Shown here: positions 55,101 to 64,000 of the stretch, in pieces | Position numbering within the stretch: position 1 is the first letter of the stretch | Layout of the letters: each line of letters opens with the position of its first letter | Assembly (NCBI GenBank): GCA_949128115.1 | Contig: OX421965.1 | Span: 49,715,257-49,779,256 of the forward strand | DNA: 64,000 nt | From: Anaspis maculata | Lineage: Eukaryota; Arthropoda; Insecta; Coleoptera; Scraptiidae | Reading direction: 5' to 3' | Program-made: the position numbers and the translations under genes | Notes under the pieces: model-generated | What the model saw: the letters and a program-made list of their open reading frames with translations, nothing else | Told to the model about the DNA's origin: nothing | Database searches by the model: none

Positions 55101-56125
55101 ATTCGCTCGTTAGCGCACAGACAGACGAAGCCACATGCCATTTCATTAGTACTAACAAGGCGGCGGTGGAGGCGAGGGGATGGTGGTCCGTGTGCCTCCA
55201 CCCTCTCCACCTCCGACCCGTCTCTTTGCACAATCGACAATCATTAAAGTCATTAAATTGCAATATCTGCTTTGCGGCTCTCCGGATCAGTGGCACATAC
55301 CGTGGCATAACATGCAATCTAGGTATTTCCGAAAATTCTAGGTCAATAACTACTTGTCGGTACGATTTCCTTGAAAGTGAAATTGTGAACTCCCAGAACA
55401 CCATCAGACTTCTCAGAATGACGTTTCGCATACTTTACGTAACCCGATACAAATCTCTCACGGCGCTCATGTGCTTTCTTCAATTTACGTCGATTAGTGG
55501 CCCGCTCGAATTGAGTCGTCGCTCGTCCAGACCGGCTAATGGAAGTTAATGACTTGGAGCGACATTATGAGTGACCTCAGTTTGCATAAAGCACAATGCA
55601 ACAATTCTACTGTTGGCAGTGTTGGCGCGCGGAGTAAAATGCTCTTCAAGTGGTTATTATTATGTACATACATACATATGAATTTTCATTATTTCCACAG
55701 CGTGTGCACTTATGAGCACTTTGAACCCCATTTGCGGCTAACGTCGTTGGGTGCAGCACCACCACCACCCGACTCACGAATTACGTTTCGTGGAAGTATA
55801 TAAGAAAGTGCTACCAGGATCATTACCGATTTGCTGTACCTACTTGAGCGCAGCTACTGTTTTCGAATATTCACGATGACAAAAAGTAGGAGATTTTGTT
55901 CAAAAATTTGTGAGACTCAAGAATGAAGGTGGTGGGTGAAGTTGGCCAAATCCTGATTTCATTATTATAGTTGTTATTATCATTGGGAGTGTTGTTGTAC
56001 AAAAATTAGTACCCTCCAGGTTTAAAAACAGGTTAGGGGAGAGAATTGGCCATTTTCCAAATGTAAACAAGCGACTGACCCCTCAAAGAACCATACGACC
56101 TTTATTGAAGTGTTTGAGAGGTCGC
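52101..56125. other. Unassigned intergenic DNA
   Basis: About 4 kb without a recognised gene or element. The largest frame, about 186 codons at 54,871-55,431 on the - strand, has no domain I recognise and overlaps an antisense frame. A sequence with inverted-repeat character lies at 54,090-54,120 (AGACTTC.GG / CC.GAAGTCT). Confidence 0.4.
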
Positions 56126-56130
56126 AAGTG

Positions 56131-56628
56131 AAGGTGCGTTCAGTCAGCTTATTTAGTCGCTGTTTTAGTTTTAGTCGTTGTCGTAACAGAGAAGAGCGTT
56201 CATACAGCAAGATTTAGTCGTAAGAATTGACCAATAGGAGCTCGAATGATACCGCGCGAACCTTCATCTTCATACGGTCCGTGTTCATAATGGGTAGTAT
56301 TAATATAAAAACTCGTAAAAAAATAAGCATAAATAAGTATTTGCTTACATTTATGAGGAGTACAACTCCTCTGAAATCGAAGCAAATGCTTATGCTATTT
56401 TTTTATTGATACATACAGCCTATTGCCATCACCATCCATGCCCATACCTTATACCGGTAATTACGCAACCTGCAAGTCGGCATCATACAACAAAGTTCGG
56501 AATTCTTACGACTAAAATTAAAACTAAAACTCTGTATGAACGCCGCGCATATGACGCGTGCTTTCTACTTTCAAATTTACGACAACGACTACGACTAAAA
56601 CTAAAACCAAGCTGACTGAACCCACCTT
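56131..56628. mobile_element. 498-bp TIR element with 5-bp TSD
   Basis: TIRs AAGGTGCGTTCAGTCAGCTT and AAGGTGGGTTCAGTCAGCTT, followed by matching TTTTAGTTTTAGTCG blocks, span about 55 bp each. Flanks repeat AAGTG at 56,126-56,130 and 56,629-56,633. A second inner inverted pair (CGTTCATACAG.. / ..CTGTATGAACG, TAGTCGTAAGAATT / AATTCTTACGACTA) extends the fold. No transposase. The superfamily is not assigned. Confidence 0.75.
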
Positions 56629-56633
56629 AAGTG

Positions 56634-57410
56634 CCTTTCCACAAGTCACCGCTTCCTTGTATGAGCTGACTTAAAAAGTCTTTATATAAAAGGGCATGAT
56701 ATGATCACCTCCAGCACTCGCTGCTTAAAATACCTTTTCCATTGAATGTATTATACCGTCACAAAATCTTTTTTTTTTCCCGCCACAATTTGAGTTACAG
56801 ACTCATATGCACTTAAAGATCAGGAGTATCGAGTCTAATCCCTCATGTCTGTTGGGATGTCGACCACTGGAAAAGCCGGACCGACAACCGTTCCATCATC
56901 CAAGGTGATACTCTTTCTATTCATCTTTTTATTCTTTCTCATCTCCCTTCTATGTACTTTCTTCGCGATCTACTTAGCATTGACTTAAGATCCTATAGGC
57001 AAACTACGCCCCTGCCTTAAACCTGCCAACATCAACAATCATTATCTATATTCAGAAGCGGAAGCTTCTGGGGGTGGAATGGGAATTCCTAGAAGTCACG
57101 TTGGACTCTGGATTCACTTGGGAAGTACATGTGACGTGACTGTGCAAAAAGCCATCCTTGCGAATATTCCTGATACGTCAACTGAGGTCAATGGTTTCCA
57201 CGCAAGTTTTGAAGACAGCCTACTTTGGATTGTTCCAAAGTCATCTAAACTGAAAGAAGTGTCTTAGAATCATGTCTGATCTTCGATAAAACGATGACTG
57301 TAAACAAGATTTTGTAAACTCACAAATACTGATAGTAGTCCGGCAGCTTATTGCAATTTTTATGCCAAATCGTGCATTTCAAGTAAAAGCCAGGGTCAAG
57401 TTATTTTCGT
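56634..57410. other. Unassigned intergenic DNA
   Basis: No gene or element recognised; short chance frames only. Confidence 0.45.
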
Positions 57411-60400
57411 GTTCTACGATGAAAATGAAAATTTTTGAGGGTGGGAGGCATTCTGGAATTTCCCCCAAGGAGGGCTGAGCTTTTTTTTTGGGCCTTCTGG
57501 GTGATTTACTTGTTTTTCATGAGAAAATCCAAATCTATTTTTTTAAATTTTGTGATTTATTCCGAGATTTCCGAAAATTTTCATCCAGGGGGCTTTGGGG
57601 GGAGGGACAATTTAGGGTTGTTTCTACGATTTTCATTTTCTGCTGAATTAAGACGTATATTGACGTGCTTGGTATTGTTTCTTACTAAATCCCGCCTTCT
57701 GAATCCATATCTTGTGTTGAAATTACAACACGAGCTGGTTTGAACTAGTTATGCCAGAAAAAGCAGTTTTTTTGGGCCCACTTTTTGAAATGCCTTATTT
57801 TGGCCCAAGGTTTCTGCGATCATTATCCTCCTAAGGATCATTGATTTCAAGTGTTTGGAACATGAAAATCATGCCCTTAATGCGTCTTTTGCTTTTAAAA
57901 TCACACACAATTGATTTCTTGGAGAAGCGGTCCGATCATTTTTCAGCTAAATATTTAATTAATTTCCCTTAATAATTGTGCATTCCGTGTAAAAAGCAGA
58001 CACCAGTAATTTTTGTGTTCCACGATTAAAATGAAAATTGATGAGGTTGAGAGGCATTCTGGCTTTGCACCCAGGAGGGGCTGAGGGGAGATCTTTTTTG
58101 GGACCCTTGGAGTAATTCACTTATTCTTCATGCGAGAAGCCAAATCCATAATTTTTTTGTTTCTGTGATTCTTAACAGAATTTTCGGAATGTTTACTCAC
58201 CCCTCATTTTGAGCAGGGGCCCTGGGGGGACTTTTTCGGGTTGTTCCCACGATTTTTATTTCTTGCTAATTTAGGATCTATATTGACGTGCTTGGTATAA
58301 TTTCTTACTAAATCCCACATTCTAAATTCAAATCTGGTATTGGAAATACGATTTGAGCAGGTTTGAACTAGTTAGGCGAGAAAAACAGGTTTTTTTGGGT
58401 CCATTTTTATGACATCCTTTAATTTGGGCCTAAGGATTCAGGATCAAAATCCTCCTCACAATAATTAGTTTCAAGTATTCACAACATAATATAAAGCATG
58501 CGCCTTTGGTTTTGGAATATTGAGCCCAAATTAAGGTATGTCAAAAAAGTGGATTCAAAAAACCTGCTTTTTCTCGCTCAACTAGTTCAAACCTGCTTGT
58601 ATCGTATTTCCAACATCAGATTTGGATTAAGAAGGTGGGATTTAGTAAGAAACGATACCAAGCTTGTCAATATAGATCCTAATTTATCAAAGAATAGAAA
58701 TCGTGGAAACAATCTCAAAAAGTCCCCCCAGGGCCCCTTGGTTCAAAATGGGGGTGAGTAAACATTGCGAAAATTCTGTAAAAAATTACAAAAATAAAAA
58801 AATGATGGATTTGGCTTCTCTCATGAAAAACAAGTGAATTACTCCAAGGGTCCCAAAAAAGATCCCCCTCTGCCCCCTCTGGGTGCAAAGCCAGAATGCC
58901 TCCTACTCTCAAAAATTTTCATTTCAATCGTAGACCAGGATAATTGCTAATGTCTGCCTTTTACACGAAATGCACAATTGTTTAGGCAAATTAATTATTT
59001 AGCTCATAAATTATTGGACCGTTCTCCAAGAAATCAATTGTGTATGGTTCTAAAAGCAAAAGACGCATCCAGTGCATGATCATCATGTTCAAAATACTTG
59101 AAACTAATGATCCTCATGAAGATTTTGATTGCTTAAGCCTTGGGCCCAAATTAAGGCGTGTCAAAAAAGTGGGCCCAAAAAACCTAGTGTTTTACTTGCA
59201 CTAGGTCATGAAGGCGCGCAAGCGCGCCTTTAACCAAAAGTCAGGTGGTCCTGAACATTGAATAAACTTGGAGATTAAATAATCTCGAAAATTAAATAAT
59301 CTCGAAAACTGAATAATCTTGAAAATTGAGACCCACCCTTGAAATTAATCGAATTATAACTTCTCCTCAACATTACTTTTTCATTCGTTATTGTAGAACA
59401 CAAAATGAAAAAGAAATCAATTTTTGAGATCATTAACATTTCATAGCTTGAAATTTGTTCTTTACAAAATCTGATATGTGTAAGGTTCGGAGGCCATCAT
59501 GAAACATGCTATAAAATGCGATTACTTAATTGTTTTGCATACTTTGACTGATTCGAAGAAAAAAAAAAGTAACTAAAAGGTTCCAGGAATATTTTCAAAA
59601 ATTTCAATTTAGGTCAGTCAAACGCTATTCCATATATGTATTCACAAAGTGACAAAGTCACTATTGCAATTTTGGTGTTCTAACTGACCGTTATAGCACT
59701 CGACAACAACGGAATCCAATGAGATGCACCTAGGTACCTACTCATTTTACTTTCATTAAGCTTGGAGCATAATAATAGGCAACACAACATACAACAGTAA
59801 TCTTCGCTATTGTACATTGTACAACACAACCACACTCAGATGTAGACAACCAAACATACTCCATCAACCAACCAAACCCCTTAACTGATGTAGGGGAACA
59901 GTGTCTAAGCTAATACAATCAAATATGGATTATTTTATAAAAAGGATCAAACTTTCGGCAGAACACCAACATTAAAAAATTCATCCTGAAAATTGTGACC
60001 AAATATCCTACGATGATCATGTTCGTTCTCACGTTTATTACTTTGTGTGATACACTCTCACGTGTTCACAGTCACCTCAATATTCCCTATCAGTTCGTTT
60101 CAAACTACCTACTTGACCAAGTGATCAACTTCGAAGTTCGAACAGCACAATCGCGTCCATGGCCTTGAAGTGGACATCTCTTTTCTAGAATAAGGATAAC
60201 TAGTTCAAACCTGCTCGTGTTGTATATTCAACGCCAGATTCGTATTCAGAAGGCGGGAATTAGTGAGAAGCGATATCAAGCACGTCAATATACGTCCTAA
60301 TTTAGCAGAAAATGAAAATCGTGGAAACAACCCTAAATTGTCCGCCCAAGGCTCCCCGGTTGAAAATGGGGGGTGGATATACATCCCAAAAATATCGAAA

Positions 60401-60470
60401 TGAATCACAGAATTTGAAAAAAAATATGGATTTGGCTTCTCTCATGAAAAACAAGTGAATCACCTAGAGG
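57411..60470. repeat. Composite repeat: two direct and two inverted copies of a ~550-bp unit
   Basis: Unit landmarks are GAAAATTTTTGAGGGTGGGAGGCATTCTGG, GGGGG..TTTGGGG, CCACGATTTTCATTTTCTGC, TATTGACGTGCTTGGTAT, TACTAAATCCC and GGTTTGAACTAGTTA. They occur at about 57,425-57,800 (+), 58,020-58,500 (+), 58,510-58,950 (-) and 60,195-60,455 (-). The roughly 1.2 kb between the last two copies (about 58,960-60,195) is unassigned, apart from GCGCGC at 59,215. The open frames inside (for example 57,435-57,743) are conserved only as far as the repeat is. Confidence 0.75.
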
Positions 60471-63400
60471 GCATTGCATTGTCTGTGCTGCTTCTGTACC
60501 TATTTTCCTTTTCTTCTGTTCAGCTGCTTTTGTGACATGTTCGCTAAATCTTCTGTTGATCCATTCATGCTCGTTACAAATTAGATGACGAGGCATCTGG
60601 CTACAAGGGACCAAATGTAAGCGCTAGCATTTTTACTCGACTCACAGACCTCCAAATGAGGTCGCACAGTGATTGAAAGTAATTCATCGTTTTGGTGAGG
60701 TTTGTTTTGAATATGTACTAATTTTATCCTGGAGCATTTAGCATAAGTCAGTAATAGATAATGCACTGTTAATCCTTCCAGTCTTCTCATCTGTGTATCC
60801 ACCAAACTGTCTCCCCCATCTTCATGAATATATATTTCGCTGCTCGAGTTGTACGTAGGGTATCTTCTTATAACACTTCTTGATTTTCTCTTCAGTTTAT
60901 TTTCTTTTGGTCCTCCTTTTGAACATCTCTTCTTGTTCTCTCCCTTTTTCCTGTTCGATACATAATTTATTATCTTACACGTTAACACACGTTAGCCATC
61001 AAGATAGTTTTTGATCCGTTTCGCTGTGCCATTCCAACTCTAGATGTCAGTTGTTGTTTTTGCAATAAAACCAATAAAAAGCTCATAGTTGGCGTTGAAG
61101 TACGAACAAGTTGTGACTCACGTCCGATGGCATTTTCTTTACGTCGTGCGTGTGTGCTCATCTTCTAGATGTCCTTGTTAATTGGCCGAAATGACTAAAT
61201 ACGAATCGTCTTAATGGTCGAATAAACGGCGCGCTGAAATAAATTTCAATAATTGGCGATAATACGCACGCCAAAAAGACAATATTGTAACGTTACAATT
61301 GCCGCAAAAACCCGCCGACTCTTGAATTAAAACGGATGCTTAATGGTTATTTGTCGTCTTAATGGTGTTTCGCGGGAATAAGACAGCGACGCGGTTGGCA
61401 AAAAGCGGCTCTGTTAAGCCCATTGCCTTCCGAAGGAGTGTTATTGGTTTTTGTATATCACTCGCAGCGAGTATATGGTATTAATTAGAGGCCACTATTA
61501 TACCAGTAGCACGGGCAGAGAGAGATGGAAGCGAGAGCGATAAGAGGAGGTGGTACAGTGAGGTGGGCATCATCGTCATTGTTGCGGCTCCCCAAGAGTC
61601 AATCAGCCGCTTGTTAACATTAACGAACCCGCCATTGTAGCCGATGTAAAAATTCAGACAGCGGGCAATTCAGCGGATAACGAGGCCTTTCACACAAATT
61701 TGTCGCCCTTGTCCACTGCTGAATGAGGCTGTTTTGACGCGACGTCGCGTAGATTTTTAAATTTCGAGACCGAAGCGAAGTGTCGCAAAGAAAAAAAAAA
61801 GAGTTCGGCAGACACCGAAGAATACAGCCAGGCACTCCCTTTCCGCTGATTGCAATCTGGCGGTGTTCATTCTAATTTCAACGCGCGGATATGCGAATCC
61901 ATAAAAAGCGTAAACTGTAAGCACCGAGAGCAATGAAGTGTTTTCGGGCTAATTGGGACGGTGCATTGGGGCCTAATTGAATCGACGGCGAGGCTGAAGC
62001 GTCTCTCGCCTCCAAGTTTTCCGTCGCACCAAGCCTAATTTCCATATCACAGGGCCATGCCGCACCACATCCACCTCCCAGGGCCTGATTAGAGCCTCGG
62101 CGGGGTCTCCCTCGCCTCTGAGCGTGGTGTCGTCTTCATTACCCCGTCCTGGCGATTCTGAAGTTCAATTTCCGCGACCCACCGGACCATCACGGACCTC
62201 TTCGGCCATTCCGCTCACGTTTTCCATCAAAACCGACGTTTAGTCGGCTGTGTGCTTCTCTCTGTGTATGCGTGTGTATGCCTGTAGTGTAGTTTCCACC
62301 GATTGTCTGAAAAGGACCTCCGAATTGGGACTTGTTCCAAATTGGCATGCACGTCCTCGTGTATGCTGTATGTGATCAGTTCACTAGTGATTTAAAAAGT
62401 TTGGCGTGTATATGCGCCGTAAGAAGCTCGGCCGGTTGCCGTGCTGCTCCCTCTTCTTGATTATGAGTTTCAAGTTGGTGTGCTGCTCGTAGTTCTCTGA
62501 TTGGCACAAATCCTCGCGCATCCCGCTGGGGAATGTTTTAATCAGTCTCACACCCAGTGCTGCTGATTGCCTGTGGCGCCCCCGCCACCCGCACGCCACT
62601 GAAATAATTAAGCCGCCACTTCAAAACTCCAAAATGTAACCCCGACGCCCGGAAAAAAGGGCTCTTGCTGTCGCGTTTAATTAAAACCGGAAGAGAGTTT
62701 GGCGTCCGTGGACGGGATCAAAAAATATGGCAGCTGACAAAACATTTTCGTCGCTTCCGGAAGTAATATTGAGCACCGTGTATAGCAACGCAGAATATTT
62801 TCGAAGTTTTTGTAAATGAAAACCAATCGATATGTAAACCAGGTTTTTTCGAACGAAACCCATTTTTGGATGCGCTGCTTCGGGCACAAGAAACAATGCA
62901 TATTATTATTCATAGGGACGGTATAGTAGCCGGTAAATAAAACTGAATTTTTAAATTCAATCCGGATGACGCGACACAATGCACACGATTCAATTCGATG
63001 GTGGGTAATAATTTAATTAAAAACCAGCCTTTCCACAATAACGAGTTCGTCCGATCCCTCGTTTTTATTTGCGGCGGCAAACAGTTATCCATCTCACATG
63101 TGGGTATAATACGTACATGGTATAATACCAGACTGTGTTTGTTTCGATAGTTCGATGCTACAATGCTGTATTCCGATCTCACTTGCTACGTTTAGATTTA
63201 GTTCTGTTCTGTCGGTCGCTTGAAATTTTCGCTAATGACACCTGGACCCAGAGTTAAGCTAGAAGCATTGCCATTGATTGCCGCCACAGCAACTTGCTTT
63301 TCAACAAGCTAAAAATGATTTACTCGGGTGTTGGCTGATCACTGATAGTTGAGTGACAGTTGAGTTAACAGAACTCATTGTGTTCAATGATCCCTCGAGT

Positions 63401-64000
63401 TTGACCACCTTAGTTCTTGGTGAAATGGGATGAACACTACACCGCTTACATGATTCAATTAATTGTACTTACAGACGCTGCATGTAGCCTGTTGCTTATT
63501 ATTGCTGATACGAACTGAACGCCGTTAATGCACTTATGATATAACTGGGGAGTATCGCATGGAAGACATTCGATGAAAACTTCCAGGAAGTCTTCTGTTG
63601 AATCGATATAAAGAGTAAGTATAACCATCCATTTGGGCACCACGCTGACCTCCCATTTGAAGATTCCCACTTGAAGTCCAATATTTACCTACATGTGTAT
63701 CAAAGTGTAAAGTTGAGTAGGTAGTGCAAGACTGAAGAATTGAAGATGCAGTCACCTTGCTGATGAGCTGATGTACTGCTAATTGGGCTATTGAATTGTA
63801 CTACATACTACTTACATTCGTTTAGCCTGTGATAGTCTTAACATTTCGTTGTGCCTGTTTTGTTCAGGAAGGAAACGACCCGAGGGGGGAGAAGGTGGAG
63901 TTCAATGAAACACGCTCATTGCATAGAAAGTGAAATTTACTCAGAGCAAAATGAGTGCAAACTTATTCTTTTATGGTTATTTGCTCAAAACACCCAACAT
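60471..64000. other. Unassigned intergenic DNA
   Basis: No gene identified. A 135-codon frame at 60,581-60,988 (-) and the adjoining frame to 60,405 have no recognised domain. Region 61,400-62,650 is GC-richer with scattered TAATTA/CTAATTG motifs; it could be regulatory, but a single sequence cannot show it. Confidence 0.4.

Noticed and set aside
54871..55431. 186-codon open frame on the - strand
   Set aside because: No domain or family pattern recognised, overlaps a 127-codon antisense frame, and lies in DNA without splice or promoter signals. Likely a chance frame.
57435..57743. 102-codon frame beginning MRVGGILEF
   Set aside because: Related frames at 58,715-58,912 and 60,205-60,408 come from copies of the same repeat. 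Frame conservation is only what the DNA repeat gives.
60405..60988. Adjoining - strand frames suggesting a frameshifted gene
   Set aside because: No recognisable family, and the lower part enters the 57.4-60.5 kb composite repeat.

Overview
The window looks like a repeat-dense stretch of an arthropod nuclear genome. It is most likely an insect, and a hemipteran would fit, but I cannot name the species from sequence alone. Evidence: AT-rich DNA without operons, two intact and several broken non-LTR retrotransposons of insect type, many TA-flanked foldback elements with CAGGGTG termini, tRNA-derived SINE heads and several satellites. Outside the retrotransposons I found no intact host protein gene. 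Most of the short open frames lie in repeats or look like chance.

Layout: 1-4.3 kb is mostly unassigned, with one small MITE. 4.3-7.36 kb is a satellite of roughly 290-bp units, split by a 685-bp hAT-like foldback element. 7.6-8.6 kb holds a palindrome and a decayed Gln-rich coding relic. 10.6-11.9 kb is a G-rich satellite of roughly 260-bp units. Next to it lies retrotransposon A (12,005-17,494, + strand), complete with a 16-bp target-site duplication (TSD), followed by a 1.04-kb foldback element. 19-23.5 kb carries dispersed and tandem repeats. 23.7-24.4 kb is a nest of small elements beside retrotransposon B (24,421-30,300, - strand, R1-clade-like), complete with a 15-bp TSD and a poly(A) tail. 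32.9-40.7 kb contains three large palindromes and a retroelement relic. Retrotransposon C (about 41.03-44.33 kb, - strand) is 5'-truncated and frameshifted. 44.5-48.9 kb is TIR and foldback elements with SINE heads. 49-64 kb is mostly unassigned, apart from one SINE head, a microsatellite, a 498-bp TIR element and a composite repeat at 57.4-60.5 kb.

Three points stand out. (1) In both A and C, the gag-like ORF1 is separated from the endonuclease-RT ORF2 only by an in-frame UAG. The next six bases are CAA-UUA in A and CAA-UCA in C, which match the UAG-CAR-YYA stop-codon readthrough context. This suggests ORF2 may be made as a gag-pol type fusion. (2) The ORF1 of B contains a macrodomain resembling TARG1/OARD1 ADP-ribose glycohydrolase. 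The equivalents of the catalytic Lys and Asp are present, but a one-nucleotide frame change splits the domain. (3) Two CAGGGTG foldback elements sit at the dyad centre of larger palindromes, as if target choice favoured the palindrome axis.

A is probably the youngest element, with intact ORFs and an exact TSD. B has an intact ORF2 but a broken ORF1. C is dead at this locus. All family calls come from motif recognition; no database search was run.
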